The notes below the pieces were generated by a model. It had not been told where the DNA came from and did no database searches. It was given only the letters and a program-made list of their open reading frames with translations. DNA of 64,000 bases from Bog-473 sp963726005 (GTDB lineage: Bacteria > Actinomycetota > Acidimicrobiia > Acidimicrobiales > RAAP-2), in the NCBI GenBank assembly GCA_963726005.1, contig CAVSAT010000001.1, positions 62,001 through 126,000 on the forward strand, written 5' to 3'. The translations under genes were made by a program, and so were the position numbers. This document shows positions 1 through 7,860 of the stretch, piece after piece. The stretch's first letter is position 1; every line of letters begins with the position of its first letter.

Positions 1-1306
1 AGTTCGGGCGGCCGGTGTAGAGCAAGGCCCTGATCCGGTAGTTCTCGAAGTTGCGGAACCCGAAGCCGATGCGCTTGATCCGCTTGATCAGGTTGTTGAG
101 CGCCTCGGTGGGGCCGTTGGAGACCCGGGCCAGGTGGTAGTTGGCGATCTTGTCGAACCAGTTTTTGATCGTGCGCCCGAGCTTTTGGACTTCAGGGGGC
201 ATGGCCTTCTTCACGCAGTGGCGCTGGAGCTCTTCGAGCATGGCCAAGGCCTCGTCGAGGTCGATGGTGCGATAGAAGTCGCGCACGCGCTCCTTGATGC
301 GGTGTGCGATGGCCACCTCGCCGCCCGGGTCGCCGAGCGCGAGCAGTGACCACAGGCGCTCGGTCGCTTTGTCGTCGAGCTTTTCTTCGCCGAAGAGCAG
401 GATGCGCCGGGCCCGATAGAGCGGATCGTCTCGGCGGCCCCGATGTCCGGTCTGTTCGCTCTGCACTCTCCTTCGCACGGCGTCGAGGCAACGATTCGCC
501 AGTGAGATGACATGGAAGGGGTCGATGACCTGGGTCGCCTTGGGAAGCACGACCGAATAGACCGCGGCATAGGCGCTCGACATGTCCAAGGCGCCATAAC
601 GGATGCGCTCCTTCCAGCCCTGGGGCTGTTTGTCCAGCCAGGCGGCCACGTCGGTGAAGGTGCGAGACGGCAAAATGTCGATGATCTGGTGGTGCTCGAC
701 GTCGGCCACGGTCGTCGCATAGGCGGTGTGCGCCTTGGTGCCGAGGCGCACGAAGGAGGTCTCGTCGAGTCCGATGGCCGAGGTCTTGTTCATCCGCTTG
801 CGATCCGCCTCTAAGAGCGCCTCGCCATAGGTGCACACGGCGTCGTTGACCGTGTGCCAGTCACAGGCCAGCTCGTCAGCGACTTCGGAAACGGTGCGAC
901 CACCTCCGACCTGGCGCGTCGCCCACTTGGCCGCCCTGGTGGTCAGCAGGCACTGCTTGGCCGCGATCCGGTGCTCCTCGAGCACCCAAGACCTCTTCGC
1001 ACAGTCCGGGTTCGGACATCGCATCCGGTGCTTCTTCCACGCCAGCGACATCGGGGTGCCATAGACAGGCAGGTCTACGTAGTGGACGACCGGACGTTCT
1101 TTGACCTGGGCTACCTGCGAACAGGCCGGACATCGAACTTGACCGACGACCTGCTCGATCACGAGCTCCACGTCGGGGCCACTTCGTGTGTACGCGAGAA
1201 CCCGGACGTCTTTGAGGTCCACCAGGGCGCGGACGATCTCGCTAGGGTCGGTGACGACGAAGGTGCTTCTCGGACGTTGGCTCACACCACAACCCTGGAG
1301 CACCAT
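1..1306 (-). CDS. ISL3-family transposase (3' end cut by window edge)
   Basis: Reading the minus strand from an ATG at 1306 gives one open frame of about 435 residues running off position 1. It has an N-terminal zinc finger (CPAC about 60 residues in, then CPNPDC), a helix-turn-helix region, and a DDE-type catalytic core: GLDETSF, then IDPFHVISLANRC, and a late GPTEALNNLIKRIKR carrying the Glu. The order and length match ISL3-family (IS204/IS1001/IS1096/IS1165) transposases. The last visible residues, RALLYTGRPN, normally lie about ten residues from the C terminus, so almost nothing is missing. A GTG at 1285 is an alternative start. The protein would catalyse DDE cut-and-join transposition of its own element. 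Confidence 0.9.
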   Translation of the reverse strand, partial: MVLQGCGVSQRPRSTFVVTDPSEIVRALVDLKDVRVLAYTRSGPDVELVIEQVVGQVRCPACSQVAQVKERPVVHYVDLPVYGTPMSLAWKKHRMRCPNPDCAKRSWVLEEHRIAAKQCLLTTRAAKWATRQVGGGRTVSEVADELACDWHTVNDAVCTYGEALLEADRKRMNKTSAIGLDETSFVRLGTKAHTAYATTVADVEHHQIIDILPSRTFTDVAAWLDKQPQGWKERIRYGALDMSSAYAAVYSVVLPKATQVIDPFHVISLANRCLDAVRRRVQSEQTGHRGRRDDPLYRARRILLFGEEKLDDKATERLWSLLALGDPGGEVAIAHRIKERVRDFYRTIDLDEALAMLEELQRHCVKKAMPPEVQKLGRTIKNWFDKIANYHLARVSNGPTEALNNLIKRIKRIGFGFRNFENYRIRALLYTGRPN

Positions 1307-1345
1307 CGTCAATTTCTGGGGGACCTACGTCAGGGCGCGACCCCG

Positions 1346-1362
1346 CTCAGATCCGAAGAGCC
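1346..1362. repeat. Terminal inverted repeat of the ISL3-like element
   Basis: Read on the minus strand, this stretch is GGCTCTTCGGATCTGAG. It begins with the GGCTCTTCG typical of ISL3-family ends and lies about 40 bp upstream of the transposase start. The flanking bases at 1363-1370 (agcaatgc) would be one copy of the 8-bp target duplication. The other end of the element is outside the window, so neither the partner repeat nor the duplication can be confirmed. Confidence 0.65.
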
Positions 1363-1890
1363 AGCAATGCTCGGAGCTCGGGGCCTCGCCGAGGATGCTG
1401 CGTGCCGCGTTCACTCCATAGAACTCGGTTGCAAGGGCGAACCGTGTAAGACCGCTATACAGGTGGTCTTGAGTGCTCCACGCCGCACACTCGTCATCGA
1501 GATCGAAACCGTAACCTCACCCGGTGTGACCGATGAGGTCATGGACAGCACGGAACCGGTCGAATGCGCCACCGAATTCACAGCCCAGCAAAGGATGGAG
1601 CCGCTCTCCAACGGCCACGGCAGAGGTGATCTCCAGAATTCCGTCCCTGCGTACCGCACGGATTAGCTCTTCGTCACCTTCATAGGGTCGAGGGCAGCGG
1701 GTGAATGCGACTCGAACCGCCCTGTTTCCGGTGTCTCGAGTAAGGACGGTGTAGGCGATCGGTCTTCACTTGGAGTTGCCTGTATTCCTCAACGACTTCT
1801 GCATCGTGATGATGGCTTCTGGAACGTATATACCATTCGCCGACAAAGGGCGCCGTTGAAGAACAAAAGCCGAAGGTCTCAGCCATTTGA
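1363..1890 (-). pseudogene. Decayed gene of unknown function interrupted by the ISL3 element
   Basis: On the minus strand the translated blocks look protein-like but are broken. A block near 1850-1760 reads EEYRQLQVKTDRL. It then shifts frame to YTVLTRDTGNRAVRVAFTRC, followed by FRAVHDLIGHTG, an in-frame TGA at 1517-1519, and then the continuation GYGFDLDDECAAW and FALATEFYGVNAARS. Reading continues straight into the ISL3 terminal repeat at 1362, so the 3' end has been cut off by the insertion. The blocks look like a conserved actinobacterial hypothetical protein, but I cannot assign a function. At least one frameshift, one nonsense codon and one IS insertion make it non-functional. Confidence 0.6.
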
Positions 1891-2823
1891 TTGGTCGCGA
1901 GAGACTATTTCTGGATCTGGCGACCAGTACGGCTCGGGTGGCGGTGTTTGCCAACCACACGTCGAAGCGAGATCGGTGAGTATCTGGATGGCTCGAGCGA
2001 CGACCGGCCGGCCGTCATCGGAACGGTGAAGTAGATCCCAGCCCCAGAGCGGCACCGGTGGTCGGACAGGCCGGCGGGTCAATGTCGGCGGCATCGTCGC
2101 TGCGTGGCGCTTTGGCGACTCGAGCACTGGACGCTGCAAGCGGGTCACGTGGTCGAAGAAGGCTGGCCCGGTGATGCCCCCGTCGTCGATGTTGATCACG
2201 GACGCCTGGTTCGCTTCGGCGAACGCGGCGGCATAGCGGTTCCACGATCTCCAGGATGCGTCATCGATATCGATGAGCACAGAAACCTCGTTCGCCGGCA
2301 CGCTTTCGGAACGTGTCGCGCCATGGGCGCGCGGCAAGACAGCCTCCAGTTTCTCGTACCACAAGAGGTGGGCAGACAGGTTGAGCCGTTTCACGTCGGC
2401 TTCCGCAATCCAGGCGATCGCCAAGTCGAGGCTTCCTTCAGCGACCCGTTCAGCCTGGGTGTGTGAGGGAAGAACCCACTCGTCGACACGGATTCGAGGG
2501 TCGGGTATGGCTGTTGCCTCTGGAGGAAGCCAACTGACATAGCCCAGCCGCAGAGGCCATTCCCCGCCTCCCGCGCGGGCTCGATCGAAGGCGCGCGTTG
2601 CCGCGTCCAAAACCTCTCGTGCATCGCCCAGCAGTTGGATCCCTGCGGGAGTCAGTTCAACATGCCGGCGGTCTCGGACAAAAAGCTGGGTCCCGAGCTC
2701 GCGCTCAAGATTGCCTATCTGGTTGGAAAGCGAAGGTCCGGCAATGTGAAGTCGCTCAGCCGCCCGACCAAAATGCAACTCCTCGGCGACGGCTACGAAG
2801 TAGGTCAGTTGCCGGAGCTCCAC
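1879..2823 (-). CDS. LysR-family transcriptional regulator
   Basis: This 314-residue protein opens with the standard LysR winged helix-turn-helix: MELRQLTYFVAVAEELHFGR, then AERLHIAGPSLSNQIGNLER and the wing ending in LTPAG. The remaining part (from about residue 90) fits a LysR effector-binding domain, with the segment GSLDLAIAW. Length is normal for the family. It is transcribed away from the VOC/SDR cluster that starts at 3053, across a 229-bp intergenic region. That is the classical arrangement for a LysR regulator controlling the divergent operon, so the cluster at 3053-7604 is its likely target. The effector is unknown. Confidence 0.9.
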   Translation of the reverse strand: MELRQLTYFVAVAEELHFGRAAERLHIAGPSLSNQIGNLERELGTQLFVRDRRHVELTPAGIQLLGDAREVLDAATRAFDRARAGGGEWPLRLGYVSWLPPEATAIPDPRIRVDEWVLPSHTQAERVAEGSLDLAIAWIAEADVKRLNLSAHLLWYEKLEAVLPRAHGATRSESVPANEVSVLIDIDDASWRSWNRYAAAFAEANQASVINIDDGGITGPAFFDHVTRLQRPVLESPKRHAATMPPTLTRRPVRPPVPLWGWDLLHRSDDGRPVVARAIQILTDLASTCGWQTPPPEPYWSPDPEIVSRDQSNG

Positions 2824-3052
2824 GAGATCGATGTTAATGCCGCGGTCCCAATCGTGGCCCTCGCGTTTGGTAATAGCCGGGGGCTACCACACTTAGGAAA
2901 TAAGTCGTGGACTCGCGACGACGAGAGGGCTTTACTGCAGCGAGTGGTCTTCGTCCCGGCAGAACAGACGGCGAAGGTTGAGGTGTCGACACAACAGCAC
3001 ATGTCGGTGGATTCTGCCCGTCCACCCGAACCTAAGGAAACAAGAGAGAGCC

Positions 3053-3700
3053 ATGAGCCCAGTAGAAGCATCCAGCGTTACGATAAAGCTCGAGAACCAC
3101 ATCATCCCGGTGACTGACGTCGATCGGGCCAAAGTCTTCTACCAACAGTTGGGTTGGCGACTCGACGACGACGTTGCACCGATGGACGGACTTCGCTTTG
3201 TTCAGTTCACACCCACGGGTTCGCCTGCTTCGATCACCTTCGGCCTCGGGCTCCCGACGGGTTCGCCGGGAGGAATCCAGGCCACCTTGGTCGTCTCCGA
3301 CATCGAGGCCGCTCATGACGAGCTCCTCAAGCGAGGCATCGACGTGAGCGACGTGTGGCACGGGCCGCCATTCCCAGTCGAGGCCCGCCAACCCGGCCCG
3401 GACCCTGGGCACGCGAGCTACGGATCCTTCTGCTCTTTCGCCGACCCTGATGGCAATCTGTGGCTGGTCCAGGAGGTCACGACACGTCTCCCCGGCCGGG
3501 TCGACGATTCCGAGACATCGTTCACGTCCGCTGACGATCTCGAGAACGCTCTGTGGCGGGCCGAAGCCGCCCATGTCGAACACCAGAAGCGGTCGGGACG
3601 GTCGCATCTCTTTCACCGTTCGAGCGAGGACGACACCTGGCCCGCCTGGTACGCGTCCTACATGGTGGCCGAGCAGACCGGGACCGATCTGCCCGCCTAG
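3053..3700 (+). CDS. VOC (glyoxalase/dioxygenase-fold) family protein
   Basis: The 215-residue product has a vicinal-oxygen-chelate fold. The N-terminal strand contains HIIPVTDVDRAKVFYQQLGW, with the usual His metal position and the D-x-A-x-x-F-Y helix, and the C-terminal half has FADPDGNLWLVQEV with the typical Glu ligand. I chose ATG 3053 over an upstream in-frame ATG at 2978 because it has an AGGAAAC/AGAGAG ribosome-binding region and begins exactly where homology begins. A C-terminal extension of about 60 residues follows the VOC core. It is the first gene of the cluster divergent from the LysR regulator. Substrate cannot be predicted. Confidence 0.8.
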   Translation: MSPVEASSVTIKLENHIIPVTDVDRAKVFYQQLGWRLDDDVAPMDGLRFVQFTPTGSPASITFGLGLPTGSPGGIQATLVVSDIEAAHDELLKRGIDVSDVWHGPPFPVEARQPGPDPGHASYGSFCSFADPDGNLWLVQEVTTRLPGRVDDSETSFTSADDLENALWRAEAAHVEHQKRSGRSHLFHRSSEDDTWPAWYASYMVAEQTGTDLPA

Positions 3701-3802
3701 TCGATTCTGTGCTCTGCCCTGGCCGCCGCCGGCCTGGTGGCCAACGTGCACGCATTTCATACCAAGAGCCCCTTGGCGGGATGTTTAATAAGGAGTGAAG
3801 CA

Positions 3803-4087
3803 ATGCCTTATGTCTTCGCCGGCACCGAGAACGACGAGCCGATCGAGATCTACTACGAGAACCACGGGAGCGGCGACCCGGTCCTTCTCATCCACGGAGT
3901 CCCCGTGCTCGTCATGCATGGGACCGAGGATCGCATACTTCCCTTCCAGTCGACCGCAGCGCGCCTCCCGGCATTGATCGCCGATTGCACGCTTGTGCCG
4001 GTCGAGGGCGGTCCGCACAACATCGGATGGACCTTTCCAGAAGAGGTCAACTCGGCCCTCCTCAAGTTCATCGAAGAAGGCCGTTAG
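3803..4087 (+). CDS. Internally deleted alpha/beta hydrolase (chloroperoxidase-like), 94 aa
   Basis: The reading frame starts after a good AAGGAGTG ribosome-binding site and encodes both ends of a non-haem chloroperoxidase-type alpha/beta hydrolase without its middle. Residues 1-32 run to the oxyanion-hole strand (VLLIHG). The next residues (VPVLVMHGTEDRILPF) belong to the acid-loop strand normally about 170 residues later. The terminal part keeps the Asp of GTED and the His of GGPHNIGW. The nucleophile elbow (G-x-S-x-G) and the cap are missing, so the usual catalytic triad is incomplete. Family members are about 270-280 residues. The fusion is in frame, so a stable small protein is possible, but hydrolase activity is unlikely. 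Confidence 0.7.
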   Translation: MPYVFAGTENDEPIEIYYENHGSGDPVLLIHGVPVLVMHGTEDRILPFQSTAARLPALIADCTLVPVEGGPHNIGWTFPEEVNSALLKFIEEGR

Positions 4088-4197
4088 CGCCAGATCTCTG
4101 TTATCGAACGACGACACCATCCGATTCGGATGATGCATGGGTTCGACGGCACGGTAGCCAGGGTTTCCGTTCTGAAACCCCGAAAGAAGGGATTCGT

Positions 4198-4911
4198 ATG
4201 AGCAATCAGGGCCAGAAGGTCGTTGTCATCACCGGAGCGTCACAGGGCATCGGGGCCGGCCTCGTGACGGCCTTTCGCAAGATCGGCTATGCCGCCGTTG
4301 CGACTTCGCGCTCTATTGCCCAGTCAGCAGACGCAGAGATTGCATCTGTCCAGGGCGATATCTCTGGGTGTGCCACCGCTGAACTCGTCGTGAACGCAGC
4401 AATTGAGCGGTTCGGCCGAATCGACACGCTTGTGAACAACGCGGGAATCTTCATCGCTAAGCCCTTCACGGACTACACGGAGGACGATTTCTCGTCCGTA
4501 ACCGGCGTCAACCTTGACGGGTTCTTCCACACGACACAGTTGGCGATCCCGCACATGCTCAACCAGGGGGGCGGTCACATCATCAACATCACTTCCAGTC
4601 TGGTCGACAATGCCAACTCCAACGTCCCGTCCGTCCTCGCATCGCTGACTAAAGGCGGCCTGCAGTCAGCCACCAAGTCATTGGCAATCGAATATGCCGC
4701 CGATGGGATCCGCGTAAATGCAGTATCACCAGGAATCATCAAGACGCCGATGCACCCCAAGGAGAGCCACGAGGCACTCGGTGCCCTGCTGCCGATCGGT
4801 CGGATGGGCGAGCAGCGTGACGTGGTCGACGCTGTGATGTATCTCGAAGATGCGTCATTTGTGACCGGCGAGATCCTCCATGTTGACGGAGGTCAGAGCG
4901 CCGGTCGCTGA
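4198..4911 (+). CDS. SDR-family protein without the catalytic Tyr (copy 1)
   Basis: This 237-residue short-chain dehydrogenase/reductase relative keeps the N-terminal cofactor motif TGASQGIG, the NNAG motif (LVNNAGIF) and the C-terminal VTGEILHVDGG. In the active-site region the Ser is present (NITSSL) and the Lys is present (SLTKGGL), but the Tyr four residues before the Lys is Ala (LASLTK instead of Y-x-x-x-K). The start ATG at 4198 follows an AGAAGGGA ribosome-binding site. It sits between the truncated hydrolase and an NTF2-like gene in one direction, consistent with an operon. A closely similar protein is encoded at 6795-7604. Either chemistry is altered or the protein does not work as a classical oxidoreductase. 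Confidence 0.85.
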   Translation: MSNQGQKVVVITGASQGIGAGLVTAFRKIGYAAVATSRSIAQSADAEIASVQGDISGCATAELVVNAAIERFGRIDTLVNNAGIFIAKPFTDYTEDDFSSVTGVNLDGFFHTTQLAIPHMLNQGGGHIINITSSLVDNANSNVPSVLASLTKGGLQSATKSLAIEYAADGIRVNAVSPGIIKTPMHPKESHEALGALLPIGRMGEQRDVVDAVMYLEDASFVTGEILHVDGGQSAGR

Positions 4912-4978
4912 TCTGAACCCTACCGTGGGCCGACGTAATCCGCACTCTGACGATTCGTACACAAGGAAGCCGAAAGTT

Positions 4979-5347
4979 ATGAGCAGAAATCCGATGCACG
5001 ACCTGTTGGGTCGTTGGAAGGTTGCTTTCGACGGCCACGAGACGGGAGTCATGGCGAGTCTGTTCACAACAGACGCGGTGTTCCAAGGCTTCGGACCCAC
5101 AGTGATCTCGGGCCGGGAGGCCATCCGCGGGTACTACGAGGCGGTCCCTGACAACCGAAGTGCAGACGTGACGATCCTCCACGTCTACACGATCGGAGAG
5201 GAGGTAGCCGGCGGATTCGCGGACGTCACCTTCAGTGACGCTGCGGGGTGGGAGGCTGCAGTGCACATGTCGCTCGTGCTCCAGCTCGTTGACAGAGATT
5301 GGTTGATCCGTCAGTACCACGTCTCCCAAGTGATGACTGAGCACTGA
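4979..5347 (+). CDS. NTF2-like (SnoaL-type) protein
   Basis: The 122-residue product fits the small NTF2/SnoaL fold: an N-terminal helix (DLLGRWKVAFDGHE), FTTDAVFQGFGP followed by SGREAIRGYYEAV, and a C-terminal beta sheet ending LQLVDRDWLIRQYHVSQV. I took ATG 4979, preceded by AAGGAAG, over an upstream in-frame ATG at 4880 that overlaps the SDR gene. Members act as small-molecule isomerases, cyclases or hydrolases, or are non-catalytic; no key residues point to one activity. It lies 68 bp after the SDR and 18 bp before the next gene, so co-transcription is likely. Confidence 0.75.
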   Translation: MSRNPMHDLLGRWKVAFDGHETGVMASLFTTDAVFQGFGPTVISGREAIRGYYEAVPDNRSADVTILHVYTIGEEVAGGFADVTFSDAAGWEAAVHMSLVLQLVDRDWLIRQYHVSQVMTEH

Positions 5348-5364
5348 CTCGCTGGGTTCTTGCT

Positions 5365-6009
5365 ATGACGAAAAGCTCTCGCCCTATCTCAGTCGATTTC
5401 TGGTTCGACCCGGTATGCCCGTGGACCTGGCTTACGTCCCGTTGGATGCTCGAAGTCCGAAGGACCAAGCCAGTCGATATCACCTGGCGCGTCATGAGCC
5501 TTGCCGTCCTCAACGAGGGGCGCTTGGAGCAGCTGACGCCGCGAAACCGCGAGCTGATGGGAAAGGCGTGGGCGTCGGTCCGAGTCCTCATGGCCGCCCA
5601 ACAGACCTTTGGCTCGGGCGTTCTCGAACCCCTCTACACCGCGCTGGGCACTCAGTACTTCCTCCTGGACCAGCCCAAGACCCTCACCACCATCCGGGCG
5701 GCCCTCCGCGACGCCGGACTGCCCCAGCACCTGGCCGAGGTAGGTGACACCACCAGGTACGACAGGATCCTGCGCTGCTCGCACCGAGAAGGGATTGACC
5801 TGGTCGGCCAGGAGGTCGGGAGCCCCATCATCGCCATTCCCGAACCGAGCGCGGGTGCCAGAAAGTTCGCCTTTTTCGGACCCGTAGTCAATCCCACCCC
5901 GACCGATGATCTGGCCGCGCATCTTTGGGACAACCTTCTTGCAATCGTGGCAGTCCCGGGCTTTTACGAGATCAAGCGGACCCGTGCTCTCGACCCGATC
6001 TTCGACTAG
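5365..6009 (+). CDS. DsbA-fold, mycothiol-dependent nitroreductase-like protein
   Basis: The 214-residue protein begins with a thioredoxin-fold strand and motif, VDFWFDPVCPWTW, that fits the DsbA/FrnE-like proteins of actinobacteria typified by the mycothiol-dependent reductase Rv2466c. The single Cys at the CPW motif is retained, followed by an all-helical insertion (ELMGKAWASVRVLMAAQQ) and the return strand with a cis-Pro-type segment (EVGSPIIAIPE). Such enzymes use mycothiol to reduce nitro compounds or detoxify electrophiles. This fits the neighbouring VOC, SDR and NTF2-like genes in a detoxification/catabolic operon. Confidence 0.75.
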   Translation: MTKSSRPISVDFWFDPVCPWTWLTSRWMLEVRRTKPVDITWRVMSLAVLNEGRLEQLTPRNRELMGKAWASVRVLMAAQQTFGSGVLEPLYTALGTQYFLLDQPKTLTTIRAALRDAGLPQHLAEVGDTTRYDRILRCSHREGIDLVGQEVGSPIIAIPEPSAGARKFAFFGPVVNPTPTDDLAAHLWDNLLAIVAVPGFYEIKRTRALDPIFD

Positions 6010-6060
6010 CCGCACCTTCGAACACGTTCCCAAAGAGATCTGGGTCAGGAGGACTGTCGA

Positions 6061-6270
6061 CATGGGGTATTCCGATGATCTCGAGCACACGGCAGCACTG
6101 TCGGAACTTATCGATGCCTGGGTCCGTGGCTGGACACGGCGTTACGCGTCGCGGCGCAACCGACGGCGGAGGAACGGACGGAATCGAGCTATGAGGGTGA
6201 GACAGAAATCGTGGCTGGCGTTAGAGGATCGAACTTGTTCACATCCAAAGGACGCGGCGAACGCCGAGGG
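6061..6270 (+). pseudogene. Possible short remnant gene (GNAT-like start?)
   Basis: After the nitroreductase-like gene an ATG at 6061 opens MGYSDDLEHTAALSELIDAW followed by VRGWTR. The start looks like coding sequence and slightly resembles the opening of actinobacterial GNAT-type proteins. It then runs into a low-complexity Arg-rich frame, while a neighbouring frame (RRGATDGGGTDGIEL) looks more natural, suggesting a frameshift near 6140. No later domain can be recognised before the DUF3237 gene at 6322. This region of about 300 bp holds nothing else I can support. Confidence 0.25.
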
Positions 6271-6321
6271 TTGAATGCTTTGCTCATACACGCTGGCGAA
6301 CAACCCATCTCGGAGTCCACA

Positions 6322-6798
6322 ATGAGCGCAACGCAACTCCCCGAACCACAGCTGAGGAAGATCTTTCGGTTGGAGGCGACCCTGGGTGATGTCCTCGACG
6401 GAGGGGTCGTGGGGGAGGGGCGACGGCGCATCGTGCCGTTGACGGGTGGCAGATTCATCGGGCCAGAACTGAGCGGAACACTGCTGCCGGGAGCCAGCGC
6501 TGATTGGCAAATTGTTCTGCCAGACGGCACGGCGCTCGGAGATATCCGCTACACGCTGCAATCCGATCGGGGCGAGTCCTTCTACGTGCGTTCGCAAGGA
6601 GTGCGCTACGGAAGTAAGGCAGTTCTCATGCGACTCGGTCGCGGTGAGGAGGTCGATGCGAGCGAGTACGTGTTCCGTACCGCGACGCAGATCGAGACGT
6701 CTGCATCGGACTTCGTATGGATGAACAGATGCGTGTTCATCAGTGTCGGCGGGCGGCAACCCGGAGGCGTCATCTACGAGGTGTACCTTGTCGAATGA
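6322..6798 (+). CDS. DUF3237 family protein
   Basis: The 158-residue product matches the DUF3237 pattern: an N-terminal strand (LRKIFRLEATLG), then GRRRIVPLTGGRFIGPELSG, a strand with ADWQIVLPDGTALGDIRYTL, and a C-terminal segment containing FVWMNRCVFIS and VIYEVYLV. Function of the family is unknown; it is a small beta-barrel-like domain often found in catabolic clusters. I chose ATG 6322 rather than an in-frame ATG at 6211, which would add an atypical 37-residue leader. Its stop overlaps the start of the next gene (ATGA at 6795-6798), so the two are probably translationally coupled. Confidence 0.75.
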   Translation: MSATQLPEPQLRKIFRLEATLGDVLDGGVVGEGRRRIVPLTGGRFIGPELSGTLLPGASADWQIVLPDGTALGDIRYTLQSDRGESFYVRSQGVRYGSKAVLMRLGRGEEVDASEYVFRTATQIETSASDFVWMNRCVFISVGGRQPGGVIYEVYLVE

Positions 6799-7604
6799 AA
6801 CCATTTCCCGGTAGCACGTCGAAATCTGGCCTTGTCCCGTCAGGTCGGAGGATCGCAATAATCACCGGCGGCTCAAGGGGAATCGGAGCTGGGCTCGTCG
6901 CAGGCTTCCGAAATGCAGGGTATGCAGTCGTGGCCATCTCACGATCGATCGAATCTGCTGATGAGGATGACCTCCTCACAATTAGAGGTGACATCACCGA
7001 AGAGCAGACGGCGCGGAACATTGTGGACCTGGCACTCGATCGGTTCGGACGGATCGACTGCCTGGTCAACGACGCGGGGGTGTTCATCGGGAAGCCCTTT
7101 ATGGACTACACGCGAGACGACTACGACTTGATCACCTCGGTGAATTTGGCTGGGTTCTTTAACCTGACCCAACGGGTCGTCGGTCAGATGGTTCTGCAAG
7201 GAACCGGCCATGTGGTCAACGTCACGACGAGTCTCGTTGACAAGGCCGACAGCAGGACGCCTGCCGCGCTGACTGCCCTCACAAAAGGCGGCTTGGCCGC
7301 CGTGACTCGCTCGCTGGCCATTGAGTACGCGTCCCATGGGGTTCGAGTGAACGCTGTTGCTCTTGGGGTGATCCAGACCGCAGACGATGCCGCCTCCTAC
7401 GCGGGTATGGCAGAGCTTCACCCTCTCGGACGACTTGGACAAGTCGACGACGTAGTCGATGGTGTGCTTTACCTCGAGCGAGCCTCATTCGTCACGGGAG
7501 AGATTCTCCATATTGACGGGGGTCAAGCCGCTGGGTCGAACGCGGACGACCGTCTCGGCCCAAGTTCGGGCGCAGACAGCCCAGTGATGGCGCCCCGCAG
7601 ATGA
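6795..7604 (+). CDS. SDR-family protein without the catalytic Tyr (copy 2)
   Basis: This 269-residue protein is a close paralogue of the SDR at 4198: TGGSRGIGAG at the cofactor site, then SISFxx-type spacing with AISRSIESAD, VNDAGVFIGKPFMDYT, and VTGEILHIDGG near the end. The active-site Ser and Lys remain (TTSLVDK and ALTKGGL), but the Tyr position is Thr (TALTK). A C-terminal tail of about 25 residues follows the last motif. It starts within the DUF3237 stop codon (ATGA) and its own stop overlaps the ATG of the next reading frame, so it belongs to one translationally coupled unit. Confidence 0.85.
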   Translation: MKPFPGSTSKSGLVPSGRRIAIITGGSRGIGAGLVAGFRNAGYAVVAISRSIESADEDDLLTIRGDITEEQTARNIVDLALDRFGRIDCLVNDAGVFIGKPFMDYTRDDYDLITSVNLAGFFNLTQRVVGQMVLQGTGHVVNVTTSLVDKADSRTPAALTALTKGGLAAVTRSLAIEYASHGVRVNAVALGVIQTADDAASYAGMAELHPLGRLGQVDDVVDGVLYLERASFVTGEILHIDGGQAAGSNADDRLGPSSGADSPVMAPRR

Positions 7605-7860
7605 AGACACTCTTGTCACAACCTGCTGAGGTGATCGACCTCGTCGAGGCGTATTCGGTCCCATCCGGCACGGGAAACCGGCCGTTCGTGCGGTGCAACA
7701 TGATCTCAACTCTGGACGGTGCCATCACGATCAACTGTCTGTCCGGCCTCCTCGGTGGGTCCGCCGATCGCGCCTCTTTCAAGTGGTGCGATCGCTGGCG
7801 GACATCATTCTTGGGTGTTACGAGCTCCCTGTGAAATCGCTGATCGGAACCCGGCCGATC
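7601..7860 (+). pseudogene. Remnant of a RibD C-terminal-like (pyrimidine/dihydrofolate reductase fold) gene
   Basis: Starting at ATG 7601, which overlaps the SDR stop, the frame encodes VRCNMISTLDGAIT followed by GLLGGSADR. This is the N-terminal pattern of RibD-C/pyrimidine-reductase-family proteins. Around 7775 the match moves to another frame (VVRSLADIILG), and it ends near 7860, far short of the usual 220-250 residues. The end runs into the 3' end of the convergent secreted protein gene at 7818. This is a genuine truncation plus frameshift, marking the end of the LysR-linked cluster. Confidence 0.6.
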
